Positions 1-8,923 are shown, numbered from the stretch's first letter. The stretch is 64,000 nucleotides of DNA from Schaalia vaccimaxillae DSM 15804 (GCF_000420425.1 NZ_ATUX01000005.1:310001-374000), one strand, 5' to 3'. Translations and numbers: made by a program. The notes: generated from the sequence alone by a model not told the origin.

Positions 1-992
1 GGCCGGAACGTGGAGCTCGCAAAGAAACGAGAGCTCAGAGCCACGGTGACCGTCAAAGCGATGCAATATGCGACGACCATGATTGCCGCAGCAAGACTTT
101 TATCTGCGGTAGGAGCTCCCTGGGTGGAAGCAAGCATCACCGTGACAATGCCGCCCAGCGTTGATACTCCAATGGTCCAAGCAGATTGAGTTTTGGCCGC
201 AATAAAAGTCACGGCGACTGTCCACATGATGATGCAGATGAACGCGGCCACCAAGGGGAACACTTCAAGAAGAGTGCCTCCGAGGAAACCAACAAATCCG
301 AGACCCGCCCCAATGCCTAAAGCTGTTGAGGCGGGAACCCTGAGGGCAGGTTTCGTCTGGTTAAGAATCGCTCCGGTAGCGGTCAGCGCGATGGCGACAA
401 CGATCACGGCACCGACTTTGACGATGTTAGGAATCGAGTCCCAGAGCATGGCCATGAGCGTGGCACCTGCTAAAAGGATGAGGACGGCTGCCGCTCCCGA
501 TAGTAGGTACTTGCCGATGCGCGATTCGTCGTTGCGTACGCGAGGCTGCTGAGGGTGGGATTGCGGCTGCGGTTGAATCATCTGCGGTGCAGCTGCGGGA
601 GGTGTGGGCATCTGTGGTGCAGTCCCAAATGGGTTTAGTCCTGGCCCCTGGTACGGCGTTCCAACCGGAGGTTGGGGGAAGGGGCGGCCGGGCGCGGCCT
701 GGTGTCCAGGTATTGACTGGTAGCCGTGTTGAGGCTGCTGTGAAGGTGGAGCCATCGGAACTTGCTGGGGAATGGCTTGCTGTGGCGCGGCCGGCTGTGG
801 ATGAGCCTGTGATGGGGCCTGTTGCGCAGCAGGAGTAGCTTCTTGGCCGCGGCCGCGGCCGCGGTTTTCAAGATCGCTCAAACGCTGGGACAAATCCCCT
901 GCTCTCTCATTGAGTGCCTTGAGCTCAGCGAGAATCTGTGCCGCTTCGTCTCCTTGCTGAGGTGACTCTGCGGGCAGTGGGCTATCGGTCAT
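1..992 (-). CDS. DUF2339-like multi-pass membrane protein (3' part outside window)
   Basis: Reading the minus strand from the ATG at 992, the frame stays open to the window edge (330 codons seen). A Shine-Dalgarno AGGAGG lies about 7 bases upstream. The N-terminus has a short coiled-coil-like stretch (about residues 18-45), then a long Pro/Gln/Ala-rich linker (about 50-150), then repeated hydrophobic helices from about residue 162 onward. A charged/coiled N-terminus, low-complexity linker and many TM helices is typical of DUF2339 predicted membrane proteins, whose function is unknown. The C-terminus is missing because the window ends, not because the gene is broken. The family call is by architecture only; another polytopic membrane protein is possible. 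Confidence 0.6.
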   Translation of the reverse strand, partial: MTDSPLPAESPQQGDEAAQILAELKALNERAGDLSQRLSDLENRGRGRGQEATPAAQQAPSQAHPQPAAPQQAIPQQVPMAPPSQQPQHGYQSIPGHQAAPGRPFPQPPVGTPYQGPGLNPFGTAPQMPTPPAAAPQMIQPQPQSHPQQPRVRNDESRIGKYLLSGAAAVLILLAGATLMAMLWDSIPNIVKVGAVIVVAIALTATGAILNQTKPALRVPASTALGIGAGLGFVGFLGGTLLEVFPLVAAFICIIMWTVAVTFIAAKTQSAWTIGVSTLGGIVTVMLASTQGAPTADKSLAAAIMVVAYCIALTVTVALSSRFFASSTFR

Positions 993-1098
993 GAGAGACC
1001 TCCTGTGGGCTCGAGGATATTCCCTATCTTAGGGATAGAACCCATCTAGAAACAGCGTTGCTTCAGGTTGGGGATAACTTCGGGTCTTGGTCGTCATC

Positions 1099-1104
1099 TA
1101 GGCT
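1099..1104 (+). promoter_or_regulatory. Predicted -10 of leaderless promoter for the SDR gene
   Basis: TAGGCT lies exactly six bases before the ATG at 1111 and there is no Shine-Dalgarno. This is the same geometry as nine other genes in this window, so transcription probably starts at the start codon. No clear -35 is seen. Confidence 0.45.
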
Positions 1105-1110
1105 GGAACC

Positions 1111-1887
1111 ATGGGAACAGCACTAATCACCGGGGCAACCTCGGGTCTGGGAGAAGAATTCTGTTGGCAGCTGGCTTCTGCCGGACACGACCTCGTCCTT
1201 GTCGCGAGGCGCGTCGACGTCCTCGAAGATCTTGCCGACCGGCTACGTAATGTCGCTGGAGTGCCTGCGGAAGTTCTGCCCGCAGATCTTTCCATTCCAG
1301 CCGACGTCGATAAAGTTGCCCGGCGCCTCGAAGTAACCGGCGAGGAGGGCGGCCCCGCGCCTATCGGACTACTAGTGAATAACGCGGGCTTTGGCCTGGG
1401 TGCCTCATTCCCCGACAACAGCCTCGAAGCCGAACTCAACGGGCTTGACGTCATGGTGCGCGCCCCCATGGTCCTTTCCCACGCAGCCGCTCGTGCCATG
1501 CGTCAGCGAGGCCGAGGCGCAATACTCAACGTCTCTTCGGTGGCCTCGCGCACTGGAGCTGGCACCTATTCGGCGCACAAAGCGTGGATCGTCGCTTTCA
1601 CCGAGGGCCTGGCTGAAGAATTACGAGGCACGGGCGTGACCGCCAGCGTCGTATGCCCGGGACCCACCAAAACCGACTTCTTTACCAACGCGGGAGTCGA
1701 TATGTCTGGAACTCCCGACTGCCTCATGTCCACTCCCGAACAGGTCGTTGAAGAAGCACTCGGCGCCACCAGAATCGGAAAGGTTCAGGTGACGCCGACA
1801 GCCGTTTACAAGGTGGCAATGGCAGCCATGAAGCTGGCTCCCAGGACGGTGGTCCGCCGAGTCATGCGGTCAGTCCCGCACATGTGA
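1111..1887 (+). CDS. SDR family oxidoreductase
   Basis: A 258-residue classical short-chain dehydrogenase/reductase with a Rossmann fold. The NAD(P)-binding TGATSGLG lies at residues 7-14, the NNAG motif at 90-93, the catalytic Ser region VSSVAS at about 141-146, and YSAHK (Tyr153, Lys157) supplies the YxxxK pair. It should be a soluble NAD(P)-dependent oxidoreductase, but the substrate cannot be told from sequence. The length is normal for the classical group. It appears monocistronic and is convergent with pyrE. The ATG is supported by the -10-like hexamer six bases upstream, which suggests a leaderless mRNA. Confidence 0.85.
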   Translation: MGTALITGATSGLGEEFCWQLASAGHDLVLVARRVDVLEDLADRLRNVAGVPAEVLPADLSIPADVDKVARRLEVTGEEGGPAPIGLLVNNAGFGLGASFPDNSLEAELNGLDVMVRAPMVLSHAAARAMRQRGRGAILNVSSVASRTGAGTYSAHKAWIVAFTEGLAEELRGTGVTASVVCPGPTKTDFFTNAGVDMSGTPDCLMSTPEQVVEEALGATRIGKVQVTPTAVYKVAMAAMKLAPRTVVRRVMRSVPHM

Positions 1888-1913
1888 CCCCTGTCGCCCA
1901 TTTGGTGCTTAAC

Positions 1914-2483
1914 TTACGCCAAGCCCAGGTCTTCCAGATCCAATGCGAAGAAGTAGGGGAAGCCTTTGGCCTCGATGACCTCTTTTGCTCCCGTTGCGCG
2001 GTCGACAATCACAGCGACTGCTACAACCTCAGCCCCCGCCTCGGTCAGCGCTCGCGCTGCCTCTAGGGGAGACCCGCCCGTTGTGGAGGTATCTTCGAGG
2101 ACGACGACGCGCTTACCAACAACGTCCGGGCCCTCAATGCGCCGCTTCATGCCGTGGTCTTTAGCTGCTTTGCGCACCACGAAAGCGTCCAGGTCCAGGC
2201 CGCGCGAGGCCGCAGCATGGAGCATAGCAGCGGCCACAGGATCGGCGCCCATTGTCAGGCCGCCGCAAGCCACATAGTCCACGCCGGGAGCAAAACCGGC
2301 CTCTTCGAGCAGGTCGAGCATGACGTGGCCGATGAGTGGGGAGGCCTCGTGGTGCAAGGTTGCGCGGCGCATATCGACGTAGAAGTCGGATTCGCGCCCC
2401 GAAGCCAGGGTGACCTTTTCGTGGATGACGGCCAATTCCTTGACCAATTCGGACAGTCGGGCCTTATGGGAGTCGTTTGTCAT
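1914..2483 (-). CDS. pyrE: Orotate phosphoribosyltransferase
   Basis: A 189-residue type I phosphoribosyltransferase that joins orotate and PRPP to make OMP in de novo pyrimidine synthesis. The PRPP-binding signature VVVLEDTSTTGG is at about 126-138, and the N-terminal substrate region LASGRESDFYVD is typical of PyrE. The length is close to the family norm. The start ATG at 2483 has no Shine-Dalgarno but has TAGTCT six bases upstream, so the mRNA is probably leaderless. It is convergent with the SDR gene and appears monocistronic. Confidence 0.92.
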   Translation of the reverse strand: MTNDSHKARLSELVKELAVIHEKVTLASGRESDFYVDMRRATLHHEASPLIGHVMLDLLEEAGFAPGVDYVACGGLTMGADPVAAAMLHAAASRGLDLDAFVVRKAAKDHGMKRRIEGPDVVGKRVVVLEDTSTTGGSPLEAARALTEAGAEVVAVAVIVDRATGAKEVIEAKGFPYFFALDLEDLGLA

Positions 2484-2489
2484 TAGGCC

Positions 2490-2495
2490 AGACTA
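2490..2495 (-). promoter_or_regulatory. Predicted -10 of leaderless pyrE promoter
   Basis: TAGTCT on the minus strand ends six bases before the pyrE ATG (2483). There is no Shine-Dalgarno between them, and the geometry matches the other leaderless candidates here. Confidence 0.4.
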
Positions 2496-2608
2496 CAGGC
2501 CGACTAGGTGTGACGATGTGATGAAAGGTAAAGCGTTGTCAACCTTGAGTGTGGGAATCGTAGTAAATATGCTAATGCTACTCGTGTAGATAAGGAGGTT
2601 TCGCGAGT

Positions 2609-3685
2609 ATGAGAAGAAGATTCTGTACCTTATTTGCTGGAGTATTTGTGTTGATTGGTCTGGTTCCGGGAGCCCAAGCAACTGGAGTAGTCAGCCCTGT
2701 AAGCCCAGTTCCAATCCTTGATCAAGCACATGGACGCGAGTTCTATGCATACGCGCCCTCAGTTATTCGACAGGGAGAAAAGGAATGGATATGGACATGT
2801 CAAAATTCGCAAGAAGGACAGATTGTTGATGATATTCGCTTAGATCTGCTCGAATCCGGTGTGGTCACGCAGTCTCAGGTAGCTTTGACTGCTTCTGCTG
2901 GAAGCTGGGATCAATTCCATATCTGTGATCCTTCAGTTATCCGTGTAAATGCTCGGTTGGCAGGGGTGGACTACCGGTACGCGATGTTTTACCTAGGTAA
3001 TGATCGCGATGCTAGTGCTCACAACGAAGTAGGTGTTGCTTACGCAAAAAATCTGTCTGGTCCCTGGGTCAAGAATCCAATACCAGTTGTGTCTTTTGAT
3101 TCAACCAGGGATCCGTCCAGGTGGGGAGTTGGGCAGCCGAGTGCTACAACAATTGATCCCGAATTAGGAACGGCTCTGCTCTTCTGGGTGGAGAACTATG
3201 CCGGGCCAGACCAGGAGACAAAGGTTTATCGGATGCCGCTCGATCTTAATGAAGACTCAGGTGTCGTTGCAGGAGAACCTAAGATCGTCACGACGGAAGG
3301 ACTTAAGGGGTCAGACGGGAATGCCGATTGGCTAAACAACGCCGATTTTGCATACGATCCGCCTACGGATCGATTTTATGTTGTTCGTGAGCAGCATCCG
3401 TACCCTGTAGGAATACCGGACTGGGTGGGGGCAAATCTGGAACTCGTTTCGATTGATGGCGCAAGCATTTGGTCCGGTGGTGGAGCGTGGAGGTCTGAAG
3501 CGATTATCGGCCCAGGCCAGACGGGCTATCCGCGTAATCACAATGGAGGCCTGGTGAGAACAGAGTATGGGACTTTACCTTCAACTAACAGGGTTGATGT
3601 GATGTTCTCAATGTCGTGCGTTGATTGCGGCGACTGGTTGTGGAGCTATCGTCTTCGTCGTGTGACCGTTGAGTTGGACCGATGA
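2609..3685 (+). CDS. Secreted five-bladed beta-propeller glycosidase-like protein
   Basis: A 358-residue protein with a signal peptide: an Arg-rich start, a hydrophobic stretch at about 7-20, and a likely cut near the AQA at residues 22-24. The mature part carries repeated blade-entry motifs (YAPSVIR about 48-54, HICDPSVI 104-111, QPSATTIDP, NNADFAYDPPT), as in GH43/GH32/GH117-like five-bladed propellers. It is probably an extracellular carbohydrate-active or carbohydrate-binding protein. I cannot assign the three acidic catalytic residues with confidence, so activity is unproven. The Shine-Dalgarno AAGGAGG is strong. Base composition is visibly AT-richer than its neighbours, which suggests acquisition by transfer. 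It sits beside the LacI/ABC locus and could feed it substrate (inference). Confidence 0.6.
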   Translation: MRRRFCTLFAGVFVLIGLVPGAQATGVVSPVSPVPILDQAHGREFYAYAPSVIRQGEKEWIWTCQNSQEGQIVDDIRLDLLESGVVTQSQVALTASAGSWDQFHICDPSVIRVNARLAGVDYRYAMFYLGNDRDASAHNEVGVAYAKNLSGPWVKNPIPVVSFDSTRDPSRWGVGQPSATTIDPELGTALLFWVENYAGPDQETKVYRMPLDLNEDSGVVAGEPKIVTTEGLKGSDGNADWLNNADFAYDPPTDRFYVVREQHPYPVGIPDWVGANLELVSIDGASIWSGGGAWRSEAIIGPGQTGYPRNHNGGLVRTEYGTLPSTNRVDVMFSMSCVDCGDWLWSYRLRRVTVELDR

Positions 3686-3738
3686 CGAAGACCAAAAGTG
3701 GGGTATGAATCTGGTGTCATGCCTCGCCTTGGCTGTTC

Positions 3739-4740
3739 TTATGTGCAGGAGCAGCCACAAGAATCTCGGATGCTTAAAGAGTGTTCAACAATGACACTCG
3801 ACAGTTTTTCTTTCGAATTCTCGAAGAGTAAGGCGAGGGCTCTTTCTGCCATTGTTGTTAGGGGTTGTTCGATGACGGTTAGGGGTGGTGTTGTGAAGCG
3901 TGCCTCCTGAGTTCCGTCGAAGGAAACGATGGCGCAGTCCCTGGGAACGGCGATCGAGGCTTCGTGTAGTGCGCGCAGGGCGCCGACCGCTTGGATATCT
4001 GAAGCAACGAATAGTGCGGTGAATTCGAGGCCGGACTCCAGGAGTTCTTGGCATGCTCTGAGCCCACCTTCGCGGGAATAATCCGAGCGTTTTAATAAAG
4101 GGGATGTAATGGGGATCCCGGTTGCATCGTGCCATGCCTGGATGCGAGCGTCTGCTGCGATGCTGCGATCTGAGCCTGCAATCATTGCGATTTGATCATG
4201 GCCGTGTTGTAGGAGGTGCTCGATGCCGCTTAGAGCTCCGACATAATTGTTGATGCTGACAGTTGGGATATGGGTGTCTGTTTGTGCGGCATCGAGCGCA
4301 ACACACCGAATGTGATTAGTACGCAATGCTTCGAGATTGGTCTGCGCAGTTCGGCCGATGATGATGACTCCATCGGGTTGGTGTTCCGAAATGAAGCGGA
4401 TCTGATCTTGGGTGATGGATGAAGTGCTACCTGAATCGTTGAGGATCAGTGCGCATCCATAGGCTGATGCAGCCTCTCGTACAGCGCGTGCGAGTTCGGC
4501 GAAAAAGGGGTTTGAGATGTCCGGTACGAGAAGTCCTATCGAATTGGACTTCTGGAGTCTGAAAGCTCTTGCTGCCGAGTTGGGTCGATATTTCAACTCT
4601 TTCACCGCGTCAAGGACTTTTTGACGCGTGCAATCAGCGACGGGGCGTGGGCCGTTATTTAGGACGTAACTGACGACAGCGCTCGAGACACCGGCTCTAC
4701 GGGCGACATCATCTCTGGTAGGTCGTTTGTGAAGGTCCAT
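3739..4740 (-). CDS. LacI family transcriptional regulator
   Basis: A 333-residue regulator. The N-terminal LacI helix-turn-helix (TRDDVARRAGVSSAVVSYVLN, residues about 8-28) is followed by the hinge (YRPNSAARAFRLQKSNSIGLLVPDI) and a periplasmic-binding-protein-like effector domain (about 55-330). I chose the ATG at 4740 because the HTH then begins seven residues in, as usual; an extension to 4830 would add a non-homologous tail. It is divergent from the ABC importer genes, so it most likely represses them through the TGTAGA/TCTACA repeats in the shared intergenic region. The effector is unknown, probably a sugar or nucleoside-derived ligand. Confidence 0.85.
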   Translation of the reverse strand: MDLHKRPTRDDVARRAGVSSAVVSYVLNNGPRPVADCTRQKVLDAVKELKYRPNSAARAFRLQKSNSIGLLVPDISNPFFAELARAVREAASAYGCALILNDSGSTSSITQDQIRFISEHQPDGVIIIGRTAQTNLEALRTNHIRCVALDAAQTDTHIPTVSINNYVGALSGIEHLLQHGHDQIAMIAGSDRSIAADARIQAWHDATGIPITSPLLKRSDYSREGGLRACQELLESGLEFTALFVASDIQAVGALRALHEASIAVPRDCAIVSFDGTQEARFTTPPLTVIEQPLTTMAERALALLFENSKEKLSSVIVEHSLSIRDSCGCSCT

Positions 4741-4811
4741 GTTCCTGTGATGACTCCATCGTGATGATTGAGGTGTTTGGGCAGATCTTTGTTCAAGTGG
4801 CTTGCGTTTAC

Positions 4812-4856
4812 TGTAGACCCATTTTAACATCTACACATGTAGACGCTTCGTGTAGA
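4812..4856. promoter_or_regulatory. Probable LacI-family operator cluster
   Basis: An inverted repeat TCTACA-CA-TGTAGA is centred at 4836-4837. Further TGTAGA copies lie at 4812-4817 and 4851-4856, all between the divergent LacI gene and the importer operon. Regular spacing (26 and 13 bases) of the same half-site is typical of regulator binding. The assignment to this regulator is inferred from position. Confidence 0.5.
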
Positions 4857-4898
4857 TTGTCTTAGTGTTAATCCATCGCACAACTCAAAGGAGAGAAT

Positions 4899-6218
4899 GT
4901 GAAGAAGAATAAGAAAAGGCCACTGACTGCGGTCGCCCTTCTTGGAGTCGTAAGTTTGGCTGCGTGTTCATCGGGCGCTGGAACCTCGACAGCAGGCGAA
5001 TCTGATGCTGTTGGCGGTGACGGCCAGAAGAAGAGCATCACCTTCGTTGGTGCCGATCCTGAGACGGCATTCGCCCCCCTTATCGAGTCATTCGAGAAGA
5101 AGCATCCCAACATTGACGTCAAGTATGAAAACATCCCTTTCGATCAGTACAACAATGTTATCCAACAGCGCGTCGGAGCTGATGATCCTTCGATTGATGT
5201 ACTCCTGGTTGATGCTGGGGCAGCTGGATCAATGGCCTCGAAAGGATGGCTTGCTGACCTTACTGATCTTCAGGGAGAAGTTGAGAAGACCTCGATTACG
5301 CCAGCGGTTGACGCGAATATGTGGGATGGAAAGATGTGGGCACTGCCCATGTGGACATCTGCGCAGTACCTTTATTACAACAAGGATCTTTTGAGCGTAG
5401 CGGGAATCGAGGCTCCTCCCGCAGACTCTGATCAGCGATGGACGTGGGAGCAGGTCACAGCAGCAGCGAAGTCCGCTCAACAAGCGGGTGCTGAATGGGG
5501 CCTACTCTTTGACCAGACCGACCGCTACTACCAGCTCCAGCCTCTCGCCGAGTCAGCAGGTGGTGGCAGCGGTGCAACGGGGGACGACCTGCTCACCGCA
5601 GACCTCACCAACGAGGGATGGACCAAGGCCATGAACTGGTACGGCTCCCTCTTCGAGGACGGACTTGCACCTCGAGGCGTTGCCACCGACCAGATGGCAG
5701 TTCTTTTTGCTTCGGGTAAATCTGCCTTCTTCGTTGGAGGTGCGTGGTCTCTTACGCCGATCGGAGAAGGGGATCCGGTCATTAACTGGGGGTATGCGCC
5801 TAACCCGATGTTCGAAGGTGGTACGCCAGCGATGTCGACCGGTTCCTGGGCGATTGGCGTGTCCTCCTCTAGTGACGAGGCCGAAGCTGCCCGCGAATTT
5901 GCCAAATTTGCTTCAATTGATCCCGAAGGCAGTGCGGCTGCCGTCGAGGCAATTACCATCCCCCCGACCAACACCGCATCCTTTGACGGATACATTGAAC
6001 GTCTCGATCAGACAATGCCCCCCAATACTGAAGGCATGGGTGCTCTGATGCTCGATGAGTTGGAAAAAGCGGCAGTCAACCGTCCCAACACTATCGGATT
6101 CACTCAAATGCAAGACGTTCTCGGTCGAGCCTTCTCGGATATCCGTAACGGTGAGTCTGTGGAAGCGACACTAAAGGCCGCTGAACTCGAACTTCAGGGG
6201 CTCTGGGACCGACTGTGA
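4899..6218 (+). CDS. ABC importer substrate-binding lipoprotein (sugar family 1)
   Basis: A 439-residue extracellular binding protein. It has a basic N-terminus, a hydrophobic core and a lipobox LAAC with Cys23, so it should be lipid-anchored outside the membrane. The mature domain shows the family 1 solute-binding pattern (FEKKHPNIDVKYENIPFDQYNNVIQQRV, then SAQYLYYNKDLL, then GKSAFFVGGAWSL). It starts with GTG at 4899, eight bases after AAGGAG. It is first in an operon with two permeases and a nucleoside hydrolase. The ligand may be a nucleoside or pentoside given that last gene, but the family is mainly known for sugars. Confidence 0.85.
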   Translation: MKKNKKRPLTAVALLGVVSLAACSSGAGTSTAGESDAVGGDGQKKSITFVGADPETAFAPLIESFEKKHPNIDVKYENIPFDQYNNVIQQRVGADDPSIDVLLVDAGAAGSMASKGWLADLTDLQGEVEKTSITPAVDANMWDGKMWALPMWTSAQYLYYNKDLLSVAGIEAPPADSDQRWTWEQVTAAAKSAQQAGAEWGLLFDQTDRYYQLQPLAESAGGGSGATGDDLLTADLTNEGWTKAMNWYGSLFEDGLAPRGVATDQMAVLFASGKSAFFVGGAWSLTPIGEGDPVINWGYAPNPMFEGGTPAMSTGSWAIGVSSSSDEAEAAREFAKFASIDPEGSAAAVEAITIPPTNTASFDGYIERLDQTMPPNTEGMGALMLDELEKAAVNRPNTIGFTQMQDVLGRAFSDIRNGESVEATLKAAELELQGLWDRL

Positions 6219-7099
6219 TGACACGAGGATTTCGGCGGGGGCAGGGGCGGGGCCTCTTCTCAGCTGTTCTGTTTCTCCTTCCCGCCGTAGTCCTTCTTGT
6301 CATACTGCGTCTGTTGCCAATGGTTGGAGCAGTTGTTGCCTCATTTCAAAAAGGCGCGAATCAGATCCATGGGCCCGAATGGGTTGGGCTCGAAAATTAC
6401 GAATATCTTCTGGGAGATACTGGTTTCTGGTCGGTTTTGGGGGTCACCGGAAAATTCCTTCTAGTGATCATTCCTTTCCAAGTAATCTGCGCATTGTTCC
6501 TGGCACTCTTGCTCAATGAGAAGGTGCCTGCGGTCAACCTCATCCGGACAACCGTCTTCGTTCCAGTTGCCGCTCCAGCAGCTGTCGCAACCGTCATTTG
6601 GGGGGTCGCCTATCAGCCACGCGGCCCGATCAACGCAGTGATTGAGGCCCTTGGTCTTCCCACGCAGCCTTTCCTCACAGATTCATCGCAAGCCTTGATG
6701 GCGATCATCATCCTCATGTCGTGGGTAGGAATCGGTTACTGGACTCTTTTCATTATCGCTGCTCTTCAGGATGTGCCCACAGAGCTTTACGAGGCCGCAG
6801 CGATTGATGGAGCAGGGTGGTGGAGGTCGTTCTTCAACATTACTATTCCGTCGATTCGCAGAACTTTGGCATTCGTCGTCGTCGCTGACACTGTGTCTTC
6901 GGTCCTGGCATTCGTTCCGGTTCAGATCCTTACGCAGGGCGGACCCGCCAATTCGACAAGGCTCATAATGTACGACCTATACAACAATACCTTCCAGCTA
7001 GGGGACGCAAACCTTGGGCAGACGCAAGTGGTGGTTCTTCTGGTTTTCCTCACCGTTATTACCGCAGTCCAGTTCCGTATGCTCAGCAAAGAGGACTAA
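6218..7099 (+). CDS. ABC importer permease (MalF/UgpA type)
   Basis: About 293 residues with six predicted TM helices and the cytoplasmic EAA loop (YEAAAIDGAGWWRSFFNITIP), which contacts the ATPase. It belongs to the binding-protein-dependent sugar permease family. The start is the ATG at 6218, which overlaps the upstream TGA by one base; the GTG at 6215 (four-base overlap) is equally allowed. Either way it is translationally coupled to the binding protein. It should pair with the next permease as a heterodimeric channel. Confidence 0.88.
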   Translation: MTRGFRRGQGRGLFSAVLFLLPAVVLLVILRLLPMVGAVVASFQKGANQIHGPEWVGLENYEYLLGDTGFWSVLGVTGKFLLVIIPFQVICALFLALLLNEKVPAVNLIRTTVFVPVAAPAAVATVIWGVAYQPRGPINAVIEALGLPTQPFLTDSSQALMAIIILMSWVGIGYWTLFIIAALQDVPTELYEAAAIDGAGWWRSFFNITIPSIRRTLAFVVVADTVSSVLAFVPVQILTQGGPANSTRLIMYDLYNNTFQLGDANLGQTQVVVLLVFLTVITAVQFRMLSKED

Positions 7100-7104
7100 T
7101 CCAC

Positions 7105-7959
7105 ATGGCACTACCTCATCAGATCGCAACGACGAAACCGCGCATAATACTTGTCACCGTGCTGGTGTGGATGAGCGGGCTACTCTTCGCTCTACCCCTC
7201 ATATGGATGTTTGTATCTTCATTGCGGACAGGGACGGAGATCTTCTCATCCCTCTACCCTTTGAGTACCGACCTTCTCATTCCTACCCGCATCACCTTTG
7301 AGAACTACACAGCTCTCCTCGACTCACCCTTTGCTCTCTCGGTCTTCAATTCAATTGTTGTCACCGCGACCACGATCCTACTCGGCCTGATGATCAGCGC
7401 GGCAGCTGCATTCGCTCTGAGCGCCATCAGCTTTAAGGGAAATAAAGCCATATTCGGGATTGTCGTCCTAAGCTTCCTCATCCCTTTCGATGCCATCGCG
7501 GTGCCTCTAGCCAACCAATTCCGAGACTGGGGCATGGCTAACACCTACACAGCGCTGATCGTGCCTGGTCTAGCCAACGGCTTCGCGATCTTCGTTCTGA
7601 GACAGTTCTTCCTAGGGATCCCCAAAGAACTCGGAGAAGCTGCTCGCATTGACGGGTTAGGAACGATCGGAGTTTTCTGGCATATCTACCTGCCGCTGTC
7701 CAGATCAGCACTCATAGGAGCGGGCTTCACCCTCTTCCTCTTCCAATGGGGAGCCTACCTGTGGCCGCTGCTCATCGCGACGGATCCGTCAATGGTTCTG
7801 GGGCCGGTGGCTCTGGCTAACCTCAACGGACAATTCGAAGTGAACTTCGGCAAGATTTTCGCCGCATCGGTTCTGTTGACGACCGTTCCAATGATTCTCT
7901 TGCTGTTTTTCCAAAAATACTTCACCGCGTCCTTGGCCACTTCGGGCTCCAAAGGATGA
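7105..7959 (+). CDS. ABC importer permease (MalG/UgpE type)
   Basis: A 284-residue inner-membrane permease with six TM segments and the EAA motif GEAARIDGLGTIGVFWHIYLP near residue 190. It begins five bases after the previous permease. It is the second half of the transport channel. No ATPase follows, so this importer must borrow one. The MsmK/UgpC-like ATPase gene at about 22.4-23.5 kb in this window is the obvious candidate. Confidence 0.88.
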   Translation: MALPHQIATTKPRIILVTVLVWMSGLLFALPLIWMFVSSLRTGTEIFSSLYPLSTDLLIPTRITFENYTALLDSPFALSVFNSIVVTATTILLGLMISAAAAFALSAISFKGNKAIFGIVVLSFLIPFDAIAVPLANQFRDWGMANTYTALIVPGLANGFAIFVLRQFFLGIPKELGEAARIDGLGTIGVFWHIYLPLSRSALIGAGFTLFLFQWGAYLWPLLIATDPSMVLGPVALANLNGQFEVNFGKIFAASVLLTTVPMILLLFFQKYFTASLATSGSKG

Positions 7960-7960
7960 C

Positions 7961-8869
7961 TTGACTCCCATGAGAAATGACAACGATATGACCGCGCAAC
8001 TGATCTTCGACACAGACATCGGTACGGACGTTGACGACGCCCTCGCCCTCGCCTTGATCCTCGGATCGCCCGAACTCCAGCTCGACACATTGACGACCGT
8101 CTATGGGGATACCCCCCTGCGCGCACGGCTTGCCTCGCGCCTGTGTAGGTTGAGTAGGAGTGAGGTGCCGCTGATATCTGCAGGACAACAGGATGCTCTT
8201 TCAGGTAGACAGGTTTGGTGGCCAGGCCACGAGGGCACCCAATTCGCAGATCTGTCCGAGGAGGATTATGGCGGACGGACCGATGGTGTCGAACGCATTG
8301 TTCGCCGCGTCGTTGAACATCCTGGACAGATCGATGTGCTAGCTGTCGGTCCGTTAACCAACATTGCTCAAGCCATGCGCCTCGACTCTAGCTTTGCTCG
8401 ATCGATTCGTAACTTGTACATCATGGGAGGGGACTTCAGGTCTGAATCAAGGGTTGCAGAGCATAATTTCAAATGCGATGCGGTGGCCGCCGACGAAGTT
8501 TTCCGTTCCGGAGCGAGAATCACGGTCACGGGACTTGATGTCACCGAGACGATCTCGTTCCACCCGGAACAGGTCGATAGGATCCGCCGGTCGGGTGCTT
8601 TAGGGGCTGCCTTGGGAGCAGAGATCGACATCTTCTGGAAGTTTCATGGCAAGGCGTGGAACAATCCTCACGATGCCATCACCGCCTTGGCAATGGTTCG
8701 ACCTGATCTTTTCTATACCGAAATGCGCAGTGTTCGAATCTCCACAAGCGAAGAGAATCCGGGTCTGGTTGTTGATGATCCTCATGCAGCGGAGGTGACG
8801 GTCGTTGCCCGTGCGCAGGTGGATGAGGTTTGTGAGGAAATGCTTAAACGCATCCTCAGTGCCTCCTAG
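7961..8869 (+). CDS. Nucleoside hydrolase (IUNH family)
   Basis: A 302-residue protein from the TTG at 7961 (AAAGGA lies four bases upstream). ATGs at 7970 and 7988 are alternatives. The calcium-binding signature FDTDIGTDVDDALALA is at about residues 16-30. The segments AVGPLTNIAQA, IMGGDF and EHNFKCDAVAADEVF are also typical of inosine-uridine-preferring nucleoside hydrolases, which split the N-glycosidic bond to free base and ribose. One base after the permease stop, it completes an import-and-cleave operon. This suggests the importer carries ribonucleosides or related compounds (inference from context). The freed base could be salvaged. Confidence 0.87.
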   Translation: MTPMRNDNDMTAQLIFDTDIGTDVDDALALALILGSPELQLDTLTTVYGDTPLRARLASRLCRLSRSEVPLISAGQQDALSGRQVWWPGHEGTQFADLSEEDYGGRTDGVERIVRRVVEHPGQIDVLAVGPLTNIAQAMRLDSSFARSIRNLYIMGGDFRSESRVAEHNFKCDAVAADEVFRSGARITVTGLDVTETISFHPEQVDRIRRSGALGAALGAEIDIFWKFHGKAWNNPHDAITALAMVRPDLFYTEMRSVRISTSEENPGLVVDDPHAAEVTVVARAQVDEVCEEMLKRILSAS

Positions 8870-8871
8870 GA

Positions 8872-8910
8872 CGAGTGCGGCGGGTTAGCATCGTCCGCCC
8901 GCCGCACTCG
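8872..8910. terminator. Hairpin terminator between convergent genes
   Basis: Perfect 13-bp inverted repeat (arms 8872-8884 and 8898-8910, CGAGTGCGGCGGG) with a 13-base loop, between the nucleoside hydrolase stop and the convergent HAD gene. There is no strong T tract. Confidence 0.6.
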
Positions 8911-8923
8911 CGGTCAAACCAAT

